From Branchiibius sp. NY16-3462-2 (GTDB lineage Bacteria; Actinomycetota; Actinomycetes; Actinomycetales; Dermatophilaceae), in NCBI RefSeq assembly GCF_001594145.1, contig NZ_LVCF01000025.1, positions 62,001 through 126,000 on the forward strand: DNA of 64,000 nt. Reading direction: 5' to 3'. A program made the position numbers and the translations under genes. Shown piece after piece: positions 17,535 through 26,811 of this stretch (within the stretch, counting starts at the first letter, position 1; every line of letters begins with the position of its first letter). The notes below the pieces were generated by a model, which had not been told where the DNA came from, did not search any database, and was given only the letters and a program-made list of their open reading frames with translations.

Positions 17535-18589
17535 AAATCGTCCATCTGCTCAAACACGCGGTGCGGGGCAACGGGAGTGTCCACATGGCCGTCGATCTCG
17601 CCTGTGCTCAGGCGAAGTCGGGTCATGAGGTGTACTTCGCCAGCGCCCGGGGCTCGTACGACGATCTCCTGCGAGAGCAGGGAGTTCACGTCACGCCGTT
17701 GCCGGAGCCGGTCAACGTCCGCACCGCCGTGCAGTACGAGGCGGCGCTACTGAAGCTGGCCTCGCGCGTCAGACCCGATGTTCTCCACACCCACATGATG
17801 TCGACCGTCGTACTCGCCCGGCCGGTTGCCACCGTGTTCCGCTGCCCTGTCGTCGCCACGATGCACAACTCGTTCGACCAGCACTCCGGGCTCATGCGAC
17901 TCTCCAAGCGCGTCGTGGCCGTCAGCAGCGCGGAGCGGACCCAGTTGTTGGAGCGGGGCTTCTCGGACCAACGTGTCTCAGTAGTCCTGAATGCCACGGC
18001 TCAGTCAGCACGAATGACCTTGCCGGTAGACGACATCGGGCCCATGCAGACCCCCTGCGTGATGACGTTGTCGGGACTGCATCCGCGCAAGGGGGTGAAC
18101 GACACCATCGATGCGTTTGCGTTGGTACACAAGGACTTTCCGGACTGGCACCTCAACATCGTCGGCTGGGGCCCGTCGCGCGAGGACTTGGAGCAGCAGG
18201 TCGCTTCGCTGGGCATCCAGGACAACGTTCACTTCCTGGGTTCGACATTGACGCCGTGGCCGCTACTGGACGAGGCAAGCATCGTGGTTGCCGCGTCGCT
18301 CGCCGATCCCTGCCCCCTCACCGTGATCGAGGCCCGGGTTGCGGGCTGCGCAGTTGTTGGATCAACCGTGGGCGGTATCCCTGAGGTGCTCGAGAACGGC
18401 GCGAGTGGACATCTGGTGCCCCCGCAGGACCCGTCGGCGATCGCTGACGCGCTGCGCGAGTTGATGGGCTCGCCCGCCGCGCTCGCCCAGTGGCGGGAAC
18501 GATCAGCTCGTGGCTCGGACTATTTCAGCGTGGATCGAATGGCCAAGGACTACGACCAGGTGTACGCCGAGGCGGGGGCTGGGACGTGA
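17531..18589 (+). CDS. Family 4 glycosyltransferase (GT-B)
   Basis: A 352-residue GT-B enzyme. The N-domain starts MKIVHLLKHAVRGNGSVHMA, with a glycine-rich turn for acceptor binding, and contains VLHTHMMSTVV. The C-domain has MTLSGLHPRKGVNDTIDAF and the donor-binding SLADPCPLTVIEARVAG. In this last motif the first conserved acid of EX7E is an aspartate, and Pro-Cys-Pro replaces the usual Glu-Gly-Phe-Gly, a known variation of the family. Coupled by ATGA upstream and GTGA downstream. Confidence 0.85.
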   Translation: MKIVHLLKHAVRGNGSVHMAVDLACAQAKSGHEVYFASARGSYDDLLREQGVHVTPLPEPVNVRTAVQYEAALLKLASRVRPDVLHTHMMSTVVLARPVATVFRCPVVATMHNSFDQHSGLMRLSKRVVAVSSAERTQLLERGFSDQRVSVVLNATAQSARMTLPVDDIGPMQTPCVMTLSGLHPRKGVNDTIDAFALVHKDFPDWHLNIVGWGPSREDLEQQVASLGIQDNVHFLGSTLTPWPLLDEASIVVAASLADPCPLTVIEARVAGCAVVGSTVGGIPEVLENGASGHLVPPQDPSAIADALRELMGSPAALAQWRERSARGSDYFSVDRMAKDYDQVYAEAGAGT

Positions 18590-19743
18590 ACGCGCTACGA
18601 GTGCTGTACCTGGTTTCGCCTTCGGCTTCGTTCGCCGGTATTGAGCGGGTCGTTCACGAGGTGGCCGATGCGCTGGCGAAGAACTTCGATGATCTGGACG
18701 TGCACGTCGGTTACTGCTCGTCATATGACGAACCGGCCATTGATGCGGCTGCTTACACGGCCCATATCCTCAATGTTCCCCGTCTTCTGCAGATGCCTGT
18801 GCCAGTGCGTCGGCTGATCAAGTCCGGACGTTACGACGTCGTCGTCGTTCCCCAGGTGGAAGCGACCGTGATGACCTGGCTGGGCACCCGCGGGGTCAGC
18901 GTGGGCGCTCTGGTGTGCCACTTGCACGGCAACCCGCTGGTGGAGGAACGCGACGGTACCGTTCGGACCCGGCTGGCCTTCGTCGCGTGGCGCAGGCTGC
19001 TGCGGTCGCAGATCTCCGCGGTCTATACCGTTTCCGAGTCCTTGGCGCGGAAAGTACGCACGGTGATACCTGACCAGGTCACCGTCACCAACCTTCCCAA
19101 CCCGGTTCGTGACCTGCACGGCGAGCCCCGGCCACCAGAAGACCCATTCCGGTTCGTATGCGTCGCCCGGTTGTCGTATCAAAAAGGGCAGGACGTCTTG
19201 CTGAGGGCGTTCGCCATGGCACGCACCCGCCTACCAAACGCCCGCCTCGATCTTGTGGGAACAGGGCCGCAAGAACAAGAACTGCGAGACCTCGCCAATG
19301 ACCTCGATCTGAACGACAGTGTCGAATTCTCCGGTTTCGTCAAGAATCCCACCGAAAAATTGTCCGGAGCCGGGTGTTTCGTCCTTGCCTCCCGATGGGA
19401 AGGATTCGGCGTCGCGCTTGTCGAGGCGCTTCAATTCGGTCTCCCGTTAGTGGCGACTGATTGTGATTTCGGACCCTCCGACATCATTACGGACGGTGTT
19501 GTCGGTGACCTCGTGCCGCCCGAAGACCCTGTTGCCCTCGCCGAAGCGCTCGTGGCGGCTGCGAACCGCGACTGGGTTCCCGAGGATGCGGTACGCCGCG
19601 CGGCCAGGGCGCGGGAATACTCACCAGCGGCGGTGGCCGGCCACCATCGAGAGGCGCTGTTCAGCACCTTCGAACGCTCCGGGTTGCGTCGTGCACCCGC
19701 ACCCTCCGCCGCCGTCGTGGGCGCCCACGAGGGAAGCACGTGA
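18586..19743 (+). CDS. Family 4 glycosyltransferase (GT-B)
   Basis: A 385-residue GT-B enzyme with FVCVARLSYQKGQDVLLRAF at the domain linker and the canonical EX7E segment SRWEGFGVALVEALQFG. The following TDCDFGPSDII is typical of GalNAc- and galactosyltransferase-like GT4 proteins, though the donor is not provable from sequence. The GTG at 18586 overlaps the previous stop; the longer frame upstream would lie inside the neighbour. It closes the coupled run, and the Wzz/BY-kinase-like gene follows after 70 bases. Confidence 0.85.
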   Translation: MNALRVLYLVSPSASFAGIERVVHEVADALAKNFDDLDVHVGYCSSYDEPAIDAAAYTAHILNVPRLLQMPVPVRRLIKSGRYDVVVVPQVEATVMTWLGTRGVSVGALVCHLHGNPLVEERDGTVRTRLAFVAWRRLLRSQISAVYTVSESLARKVRTVIPDQVTVTNLPNPVRDLHGEPRPPEDPFRFVCVARLSYQKGQDVLLRAFAMARTRLPNARLDLVGTGPQEQELRDLANDLDLNDSVEFSGFVKNPTEKLSGAGCFVLASRWEGFGVALVEALQFGLPLVATDCDFGPSDIITDGVVGDLVPPEDPVALAEALVAAANRDWVPEDAVRRAARAREYSPAAVAGHHREALFSTFERSGLRRAPAPSAAVVGAHEGST

Positions 19744-19813
19744 TTTTTCGTCTCCGAGAACTCTCCGACCGACTGTGACATGATTTTCCGACCCGCGAAA
19801 GAACGGTTCAAGC

Positions 19814-21196
19814 GTGGATTTATTGGACATCCTTCGGGCTATCCGCAGAAGCCTGCTGATGGTGATTCTGTGTGGCGTTCTCGGGAGCGCCCTGGCCATC
19901 GCCTGGTCGCTCACCCGGCCATCGACGTACTCCGCGACGGCACAGTTACTCCTGTCTCCGCGACTCACCACAACGCAGACTGATACGAACGCGCAGGGAA
20001 CGTTCGTGCAGTCGAGAATTGCCAGCTACCTGCATCTGGGCTCCACCCCCTACGTGCTCCAAGCCGTCGGCAAGGACGTGAACATGTCTGCGGCGGATGT
20101 CGCCGGCAAGCTGACGTTGAGCAATCCTGAGAACACCACGGTCCTCGTCATCCAGGCCACCGACAGCGATGCCTCGTCGGTCGTGAAGATCGCCGACTCG
20201 GAGCAGACGCACCTCGCAGCGTCGATCACGGCTCTTGAGACCCCTGCCGGGTCCTCCAAGAGCGAGGTGGTCGTGACCCCTATCCAAAATGCTGCCGACA
20301 ACACCGTCACCATCAAGCCGCCGTTGAAGTCAACAGCGGTCCTGTGGGGTATCACCGGCCTCATCCTGGGCGTCATCGCGGCGCTGCTGCGATCGGCCTA
20401 TGACACCAAGATTCGCACCACCGCTGATCTGCGCCGCGCCACCGATGTGGCACAGATCGGCGCCATCCCGCTGGATTCACGCGGCAAGGACTCGTTGGTT
20501 GCCCTGCACGGGCTGCAGAACGTCCTCGGCGGCAACGCGTTTCACGCGCTGCGCGTCAACATCCAGTTCTTGCAGTCGACGCTGGGCAATATCTTCGTAG
20601 TCACCTCGTGCGAGCGCTTCGATGGACGCACCACCGTTGCAGCAAACCTGGCCATTGCCCTCGCAGAGGCCGGCAAGAACACCGTCCTCATCGACGCCGA
20701 TCTGCACGAGGCCGCGATCGCCAGAAGTCTGCGCCTCTCGGAGGACCCCGGCCTCACGGACGTCCTCATGGGCGACTGCACGCTGGCCGACGCGGTGCGA
20801 CCGTCCGGCGTGGCCAAGCTCTCCGTACTCACCTCGGGCGAACTGCCGGAGAATCCCAACGAACTGCTGGGTTCATCGCAGATGAGTGAGGTCCTCGCGA
20901 GTTGCGCATCGAGCTATGACTTCGTGGTGGTGGACTCCCCGCCGCTGCTGTCGGTTGCCGACGCAGTCGCGTTGACCGGTGCGTCTGCTACCGCCTTGGT
21001 CGTCGTCGAGGCCAATAAGACCAGTCGGCCGCAGCTCAGTCGTGCGTTGGACTCCCTCACGACCGCGGGTGCGGTGCCGGGAGGGATCATCCTGAACAAG
21101 ATCTCGCGGAAGGACTCCGGGGCTCCGGACCAATCCAGGTCGTCCGCCCGGACCGCTCGTCAACGCCGCCAGCGGGCAGAAACCAGCAAGTCGTGA
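19814..21196 (+). CDS. Wzz chain-length protein fused to BY-kinase-like ATPase with altered Walker A
   Basis: A 460-residue protein. The N-terminal Wzz domain has membrane helices at about residues 13-33 and 174-193 around an extracytoplasmic part of about 140 residues. The cytoplasmic ATPase half has Walker A' as TVLIDADLHEA and Walker B as FVVVDSPPLL. The Walker A loop reads CERFDGRTT (about 266-274), so the P-loop lysine is arginine (codon at 20627-20629). The C-terminal tail is Ser/Arg/Gln-rich and has no tyrosine, whereas autokinases of this family end in a tyrosine cluster. It would set polymer length with the Wzy-like protein; kinase activity is doubtful. Confidence 0.85.
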   Translation: MDLLDILRAIRRSLLMVILCGVLGSALAIAWSLTRPSTYSATAQLLLSPRLTTTQTDTNAQGTFVQSRIASYLHLGSTPYVLQAVGKDVNMSAADVAGKLTLSNPENTTVLVIQATDSDASSVVKIADSEQTHLAASITALETPAGSSKSEVVVTPIQNAADNTVTIKPPLKSTAVLWGITGLILGVIAALLRSAYDTKIRTTADLRRATDVAQIGAIPLDSRGKDSLVALHGLQNVLGGNAFHALRVNIQFLQSTLGNIFVVTSCERFDGRTTVAANLAIALAEAGKNTVLIDADLHEAAIARSLRLSEDPGLTDVLMGDCTLADAVRPSGVAKLSVLTSGELPENPNELLGSSQMSEVLASCASSYDFVVVDSPPLLSVADAVALTGASATALVVVEANKTSRPQLSRALDSLTTAGAVPGGIILNKISRKDSGAPDQSRSSARTARQRRQRAETSKS

Positions 21197-21264
21197 CCGT
21201 CGGGGCTAACGACTCGGCGCTCATCGGCTGAGTTGCGGGCTGAGTTGCGCGGTCGGCCGGCCGG

Positions 21265-22377
21265 CTAGGGATTCGCGGCCAGGAACACGAATGCGAACAG
21301 AATCCATAGATGCAGCGCGCCCTGCATCCGCGTCGCCCGACCAGGCACCACGGTCAGAATGCCCACCGCGACGGTGAGCGCCAACATCACGATCTGCATG
21401 GGCCCCAGGCCCAGATGCAGCGGCACCGGCAACCAGATGGACGCCAGCGCGATGACCGGGATTGTCAGACCGATGGAGGCCATCGACGACCCGTACGCGA
21501 GGTTCAGGCTGATCTGCACCCGATCACGACGCGCCGCGTTCACGGCGGACAGCGACTCGGGCAACAGCACCAGCATCGCGATGATCACACCGACGAAGGA
21601 GTGCGGGAAGCCCAGCGCGGCCACCCCTTCCTCGATCGGCTTGGACTCCACCTTCGCCAGCCCCACCACGGCGACCAGCGACACCAGCAACAGACCGAAG
21701 CTCGCCCACGCCGACCGCGTCGACGGCGGCTCCGCGTGATCGTCGGACATGTCGACCAGTTCGTTGTTCTCATCGACCGGTAGGAAGAAATCGCGGTGCC
21801 GGGTGGTCTGCGTCAGCACGAACAACCCGTAGATGACCAGCGAACACACCGCGGCGAAAACCAGCTGCGACCCGGTGAACTCCGGTCCCGGAGCACCCAG
21901 CGTGAAGGTCGGCAGGACCAGGCACACGGTCGCGAGAGTTGCGACCGAGGCCAGGGCGGTCGCCGTACCTTCAACGTTGAAGTTGACGGTGTCGTGCTTG
22001 ATAGAGCCGGCCAGCAACGAGATGCCGACGATCCCGTTACAGGTGATCATCACGGCTGCGAAGACGGTGTCGCGGGCCAACGTCGAAGCGTCCTGGCCGC
22101 CGCTGACCATCAACGTCACGATCAGGGCGACCTCGATCACGGTGACGGCCACGGCCAGCACCAACGATCCGAACGGTTCGCCGACCTTATGTGCGACTGC
22201 TTCCGCGTGCTGCACTGCGGCAAGCACCGAACCCACCAGCAGGAACGCGACGACCGCGATCCAGACCGGGCCCAGGTGCTGGCCCCAGGTGAACGGCAGC
22301 GGAATCAGCGCAAGAATCGGAGCCAGAGTGGTCCAACGCAACCAGAACGGGTGTTTCGGCGGTGCGGATTTTGCCAC
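21265..22377 (-). CDS. chaA: ChaA-like calcium/proton antiporter
   Basis: A 370-residue protein of the cation/Ca2+ exchanger superfamily with about 11 membrane helices. The first exchanger repeat shows GEPFGSLVLAVAVTVIEVAL and the second contains VLLPESLSAVNAARRDRVQ, each carrying the ion-coordinating glutamate of an alpha-repeat. An acidic cytosolic loop (about residues 215-235) separates the halves. Such antiporters export Ca2+, and in ChaA also Na+ or K+, against protons. The GTG at 22377 is chosen because AGGAGAG stands seven bases upstream; the longer frame adds a non-conserved N-terminus. It diverges from mgtE. Confidence 0.85.
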   Translation of the reverse strand: MAKSAPPKHPFWLRWTTLAPILALIPLPFTWGQHLGPVWIAVVAFLLVGSVLAAVQHAEAVAHKVGEPFGSLVLAVAVTVIEVALIVTLMVSGGQDASTLARDTVFAAVMITCNGIVGISLLAGSIKHDTVNFNVEGTATALASVATLATVCLVLPTFTLGAPGPEFTGSQLVFAAVCSLVIYGLFVLTQTTRHRDFFLPVDENNELVDMSDDHAEPPSTRSAWASFGLLLVSLVAVVGLAKVESKPIEEGVAALGFPHSFVGVIIAMLVLLPESLSAVNAARRDRVQISLNLAYGSSMASIGLTIPVIALASIWLPVPLHLGLGPMQIVMLALTVAVGILTVVPGRATRMQGALHLWILFAFVFLAANP

Positions 22378-22515
22378 GTGGCAACTCTCCTGTGCGGGTT
22401 GAGCGTGCGGGGCCCCATCCTCCCATGTCACCGACCCGAGGCGGACGAGCCCACAAGCGCAGACGAATTCGGGCGGGCCGGTCGGATTTTCCAGCCAGCC
22501 ACCGGGTGCCTCCCC

Positions 22516-22521
22516 TAGCGT
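22516..22521 (+). promoter_or_regulatory. Candidate leaderless -10 element of mgtE
   Basis: TAGCGT lies six bases before GTG 22528. An M-box style magnesium riboswitch leader is impossible if transcription starts at the GTG. The same hexamer and spacing recur before the WXG100 gene. Confidence 0.45.
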
Positions 22522-22527
22522 TAGCTC

Positions 22528-23880
22528 GTGCCTACTCTCGCATCAGCGATCACCACACCTGACCCGGCCGCTCTTGAGGAATGGCTCGATGACACTCCCG
22601 ACCGTGGCGAGCGGGAGCGTCAACTGCGCGACCTGGCCGCTCCTGACCGCGCCCGCCTGGTGGCCGGCCTGGACCCGGAGCTCGCCGACCGGCTGCTGGC
22701 CGTCATCGAACCCCGCACTGCCGCGAACCTGCTGACCTCCGCCAGCCCCGTCGCGGCTGCCGGACTGCTGGCCAGCCTCGATTCGGACATCGCTGCGGAC
22801 ATCCTGCGCGAGATTCCCGAACCGACGTCCGCCTCCCTCATCGGGGCGCTGCCGCCGGCGCGGGCACTGGTGCTCAACGGTTTGCTCTCCTGGCCCCCGG
22901 AGAGCGCGGCCGCGCACATGGTGCCCGAGGCGCTGGTCATTTCGCAGGGCCAGGACGTCGAGAGCGCGTTGACCCAACTACGCCTCCAGACCGCAGCGGC
23001 ACCGGTGGATTCGCTCGTCGCGGCTTACGTGTACGTGGTCGACGACGAACGTCGGCTGCTCGGCGTGGTGTCCCTCCAACAGCTCGTCCTCGCCGCTCCG
23101 GGCACCCAGGTGGCTGACCTCACCGAGACCGACATCATCGCTGTCGAGGCGGACACCGATGACGAGGTTGCCGCACGGACCCTGACCGACAACCGGTTGG
23201 CCGCCCTGCCGGTCGTCGACAAGGACCGGCGTCTGCTCGGTGTGATCACCGCCGACCGCGCCGCGGACATCGTCGAGGACGAGAACACCGAGGACGCCGA
23301 GCGACAGGGTGGATCGGAACCTCTGGAGGTCCCCTACCTGCAAGCGTCGCCGGTGCGCCTGTGGCGCAAACGCGTGGTCTGGCTCCTGGTGTTGTTCATC
23401 GCCGAGGCTTACACCGGCACGGTGCTGCGCTACTTCGAGGACGAACTGGACGCGGTTGTCAGTCTGGCCTTCTTCATTCCGCTACTGGTCGGCACCGGCG
23501 GTAACACCGGTACCCAGATCACCACGACCCTGGTCCGCGCCGCATCGACCGGTGAGGTGCGACTGCGTGACCTGGGGAAGGTGCTGCCCAAGGAACTGAG
23601 TGCGGCGGTGATGATCTCGGCCACGATGGCAGCGGTAGGACTGCTGCGCGCGTGGACCCTCGGCGTGGGCTGGCCGGTCATGATCACCGTGGCGGTCAGC
23701 TTGGCGGCGATCGTCTTGTGGTCGGCCTTCGTCGCCTCGATCCTGCCGTTGCTGCTGACCAAGACCAAGATCGACCCTGCTGTCGTGTCGGCTCCGATGA
23801 TTGCGACCATCGTGGACGGCACCGGTCTGCTGATCTACTTCATGATCGCCAAATCGATCATCCCTGAGCTCAGTCACTAG
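22528..23880 (+). CDS. mgtE: MgtE-type magnesium transporter
   Basis: A 450-residue protein with the full MgtE layout: a superhelical N domain (residues 1-130), two CBS motifs (about 135-255, with VYVVDDERRLLGVVSLQQL and PVVDKDRRLLGVITADRA), a connecting helix, and five membrane helices from about 285 on. The pore signature PLLVGTGGNTGTQ is complete. MgtE is a dimeric Mg2+ channel gated by Mg2+ binding to the N and CBS domains. Together with CorA it gives two independent magnesium uptake routes in this window. Confidence 0.93.
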   Translation: MPTLASAITTPDPAALEEWLDDTPDRGERERQLRDLAAPDRARLVAGLDPELADRLLAVIEPRTAANLLTSASPVAAAGLLASLDSDIAADILREIPEPTSASLIGALPPARALVLNGLLSWPPESAAAHMVPEALVISQGQDVESALTQLRLQTAAAPVDSLVAAYVYVVDDERRLLGVVSLQQLVLAAPGTQVADLTETDIIAVEADTDDEVAARTLTDNRLAALPVVDKDRRLLGVITADRAADIVEDENTEDAERQGGSEPLEVPYLQASPVRLWRKRVVWLLVLFIAEAYTGTVLRYFEDELDAVVSLAFFIPLLVGTGGNTGTQITTTLVRAASTGEVRLRDLGKVLPKELSAAVMISATMAAVGLLRAWTLGVGWPVMITVAVSLAAIVLWSAFVASILPLLLTKTKIDPAVVSAPMIATIVDGTGLLIYFMIAKSIIPELSH

Positions 23881-23961
23881 ACAGGGCGGCACAGACCGTC
23901 CATAGATTTCTCACAGGTTGGCCCTGGCGCACACATAGTGCCCGACGTGAGACTGGACATT

Positions 23962-24684
23962 ATGAGCACATCCACGTTGAAGCGTCCGGACGGTACTCCC
24001 GTCCGCGTCCTGGTCGTCGACGACGAGAGCAACCTGACCGAGTTGCTGAGCATGGCCCTTCGTTACGAGGGCTGGGAGATCAAGAGCGCCGCCACCGGCA
24101 CCAGCGCCGTGAAGACCTCCAAGGAGTTCAAACCCGACGCCGTCGTGCTGGACATGATGCTGCCGGACTTCGACGGGATGGAGGTCCTGCGCCGGCTGCG
24201 CGACGACGACCCGACCCTGCCCGTGCTCTTCCTGACCGCTCGCGACTCGGTCGAGGACCGGGTCGCCGGCCTCACCGCCGGTGGCGATGACTACGTCACC
24301 AAACCGTTCAGCCTGGAAGAGGTTGTTGCCCGGGTGCGCGCGCTGCTGCGTCGCTCGGTCCAACTGACCGAGGACTCCTCCTCTGTGCTGGTGGTTGGCG
24401 ACCTCAAACTCGACGAGGACAGCCATGAGGTCACCCGGGACGGTGAGGAGATCAGTCTGACGGCGACCGAGTTCGAGTTGCTGCGCTACATGATGCGCAA
24501 CCCCAAGCGCGTTCTGTCCAAGGCGCAGATCCTCGACCGGGTCTGGCACTACGACTTCGGTGGTCAGGCCAACGTCGTGGAGCTCTATATCTCCTACCTG
24601 CGTAAGAAGATCGATGCCGGTCGGGCGCCGATGATCCACACGATGCGCGGCGCGGGCTACGTGCTCAAACCCGCCAGCTCCTGA
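23962..24684 (+). CDS. OmpR-family response regulator
   Basis: A 240-residue protein: receiver domain with the acidic pair in VLVVDDE, phospho-acceptor Asp at about residue 64 (VVLDMMLPDFDG), switch Thr in FLTARD and conserved Lys in VTKPF. A winged-helix DNA-binding domain follows (LTATEFELLRYMM to RGAGYVLKP). The ATG at 23962 is used; GTG at 23938 would add eight residues and cannot be excluded. The sensor kinase gene starts 13 bases downstream. The set resembles mycobacterial TcrXY/PrrAB-type pairs, without a clear assignment. Confidence 0.9.
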   Translation: MSTSTLKRPDGTPVRVLVVDDESNLTELLSMALRYEGWEIKSAATGTSAVKTSKEFKPDAVVLDMMLPDFDGMEVLRRLRDDDPTLPVLFLTARDSVEDRVAGLTAGGDDYVTKPFSLEEVVARVRALLRRSVQLTEDSSSVLVVGDLKLDEDSHEVTRDGEEISLTATEFELLRYMMRNPKRVLSKAQILDRVWHYDFGGQANVVELYISYLRKKIDAGRAPMIHTMRGAGYVLKPASS

Positions 24685-24697
24685 TCGGCAGGTCCTC

Positions 24698-26326
24698 GTG
24701 ACCTTCACCGCCAACCCCAGCCGATGGACGCTGCGCACGCAGCTGGTCGTCTCGCTGATCGCGCTCTTCCTCATCACGACCGCCGCCGTCGGCGGTCTCA
24801 CGGTCGTGGCGCTGCGGAACACCCTGATGAACCAGGTCGACCAGCAACTGACCTCCAGCGCACAGATGCTGGCCAACGGTCCTGGCGATCGAATGGGTCC
24901 GGGCGCTAGTCCCGGCAACGGTGGCTCACTGCGGGTGGATCTTGGTCCGAACGACACCGTCGTCTCCGAATACGACTACGAGACAGGTACCCAGGTACCC
25001 CGGGCCTACGTGACCCGCCTCGGTGGGCAGAACATCGCACTGACCTCCCAGCAGGTGTCGCAATTGCGCAGCGCCGGCATCGGAAGTACGCCGACCACCA
25101 TCTCCCTCGGCGACCTCGGGCGCTACCGGGTCGTGGCCGTGCAGAACGAGCAGTCGGTGCGCACCGGCACCTCACTGTCCGATCGGACGGTGGTGCAGGT
25201 CTCGAGCGTGATCGGCGTTCCCGTCGACTGGGTCACCAGCACCGTCGCACGCACGGCCCTGGCCATCGCCCTGTTGTCCGGGGCGGGCGTCCTCCTGGTC
25301 GCGGCCGGCGTGGCCTGGATCGTGCGCCGCACCTTGCAGCCGCTGCGACGGGTTGCCGCGACGGCCACCCGGGTGTCGCACCTGCCGCTTTCGGAGGGCA
25401 AGGTCGAGATGTCCGACCGGGTCGCCGAGGCGGACACCGATCCGGGCACCGAGGTGGGCCAGGTGGGTCTGGCGCTCAACGAGATGCTCGACCACGTCGA
25501 CCACGCGCTGAACGCGCGCTATGCCAGCGAGCTGCAGGTTCGACAGTTCGTGGCAGATGCCAGCCATGAGTTGCGTACGCCGCTCGCATCCATCCGCGGG
25601 TACGCCGAGTTGTCCCGGCGCGAGAAAGAGCCTGTCCCCCAGACGGTCTCGCACGCTCTGGGTCGCATTGAATCGGAAGCCGACCGCATGACCACCCTGG
25701 TGGAGGACCTCCTCCTGCTCGCCCGCCTCGACGCCGGCCGGCCACTGGAACGGTCCACCGTCGACGTCACCCGCCTCCTGCTGGAGACCATCGGCGACGC
25801 CCACGCGGCCAGCCCCGATCACGACTGGCAACTCGATCTGCCCGACGAACCGGTCGAAGTCGAGGGCGATGAGGCCCGGCTGCGTCAGGTCATCATCAAT
25901 CTGCTCGGCAACGCGCGGCGGCACACACCGGCCGGGACCACAGTGGTCGCCCGCGCCCGGACGGTGGATGATCACGTCGAGATCAGCGTCGCGGACAACG
26001 GACCGGGTATCGACCCCGACTTGGTGCCCCGCATCTTCGAACGGTTCACCCGCGGCGACGAAGCGCGTACCCGCACCGAAGGGTCCACCGGTCTCGGGCT
26101 GTCCATCGTCAGCGCGGTCGTTGCCGCCCATCACGGCACCGTCGAGGTCCACTCACAACCGGGGGACACCGTCTTCACCATCACGATTCCGCTCCGGCCA
26201 GGAAGCAGCACTACTGTCGGAGCCGATGCGGCGTCCGGCGCCGATCCCCACAGCCCCGGTCAACCCGGTTCACCGGCCACCCTCACACCCGGCCAGACCA
26301 GCGACGCGATAGGAGCGAGCCGATGA
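24698..26326 (+). CDS. Membrane sensor histidine kinase
   Basis: A 542-residue kinase. Helix 1 is at about residues 17-38 and helix 2 at about 188-210, enclosing an extracellular sensor of about 145 residues with several Asp/Glu/Gly-rich turns. A HAMP segment follows, then the phospho-acceptor His at about residue 290 (FVADASHELRTPL). The ATPase part has the N box (IINLLGNARRHT), G1 (VADNGPGID), F box (IFERFTRGD) and G2 (GSTGLGLSIV). The C-terminus is a Pro/Gly/Ala-rich tail of about 45 residues beyond the catalytic domain. It pairs with the regulator just upstream, and its stop overlaps the start of the GtrA gene. Confidence 0.92.
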   Translation: MTFTANPSRWTLRTQLVVSLIALFLITTAAVGGLTVVALRNTLMNQVDQQLTSSAQMLANGPGDRMGPGASPGNGGSLRVDLGPNDTVVSEYDYETGTQVPRAYVTRLGGQNIALTSQQVSQLRSAGIGSTPTTISLGDLGRYRVVAVQNEQSVRTGTSLSDRTVVQVSSVIGVPVDWVTSTVARTALAIALLSGAGVLLVAAGVAWIVRRTLQPLRRVAATATRVSHLPLSEGKVEMSDRVAEADTDPGTEVGQVGLALNEMLDHVDHALNARYASELQVRQFVADASHELRTPLASIRGYAELSRREKEPVPQTVSHALGRIESEADRMTTLVEDLLLLARLDAGRPLERSTVDVTRLLLETIGDAHAASPDHDWQLDLPDEPVEVEGDEARLRQVIINLLGNARRHTPAGTTVVARARTVDDHVEISVADNGPGIDPDLVPRIFERFTRGDEARTRTEGSTGLGLSIVSAVVAAHHGTVEVHSQPGDTVFTITIPLRPGSSTTVGADAASGADPHSPGQPGSPATLTPGQTSDAIGASR

Positions 26327-26799
26327 GCACCGACGACCAGCAACGATCCGTGAGCAGCCGCCGACGCGTGCTGTCCGGTCAGGTGGTTCGCTTCGCGATC
26401 ATCGGGGCTGCGAGCACCGTTCTGGCCCTGGGCTTGTTTGCGCTCTTCGACCAGTTCATGGGCAGGCAGCTGGCCAACTTCGTGGCCCTCGTGCTCTCCA
26501 CGGTGATCAACACGACGGCCAACCGGTACTTCACCTTCGGGGTCCGTGGGTCGCAGGGTCATGCCAAGGTGCAGTTGCAGAGCCTTGCCCTGCTGGCAGT
26601 GACCTGGGCGGTGACCGCCGTGGCGCTGGTGATCCTGCACCACGTGGCGCCCGGCGCATCGACGTTCTGGGCCACGGTCACGGTCGGGTTGGGCAACTTC
26701 ATCGCGACTGCTGTCCGGTTCGTGCTGCTGCGCCGTTGGATGGATCCGACCGCCACGACCGCGCAGGACGCGGCTGAGGCGATCCCCACGGAGTTCTGA
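26323..26799 (+). CDS. GtrA-family membrane protein
   Basis: A 158-residue protein with four membrane helices (about residues 20-40, 48-68, 83-105, 113-135). It carries GtrA hallmarks VRFAIIGAASTVLALGLF and NRYFTF. GtrA proteins act with glycosyltransferases that use polyprenyl-phosphate sugars, probably moving the carrier across the membrane. The ATG overlaps the kinase stop (ATGA), so it is co-expressed with the two-component system, an unusual partner for a GtrA gene. Its stop is 12 bases from the stop of the priming transferase gene on the other strand. Confidence 0.88.
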   Translation: MSTDDQQRSVSSRRRVLSGQVVRFAIIGAASTVLALGLFALFDQFMGRQLANFVALVLSTVINTTANRYFTFGVRGSQGHAKVQLQSLALLAVTWAVTAVALVILHHVAPGASTFWATVTVGLGNFIATAVRFVLLRRWMDPTATTAQDAAEAIPTEF

Positions 26800-26811
26800 C
26801 GCAGGGTCGAA

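Noticed and set aside
22378..22527. Magnesium riboswitch before mgtE
   Set aside because: No M-box-like fold was seen, and the likely promoter sits six bases from the start codon, leaving no leader.
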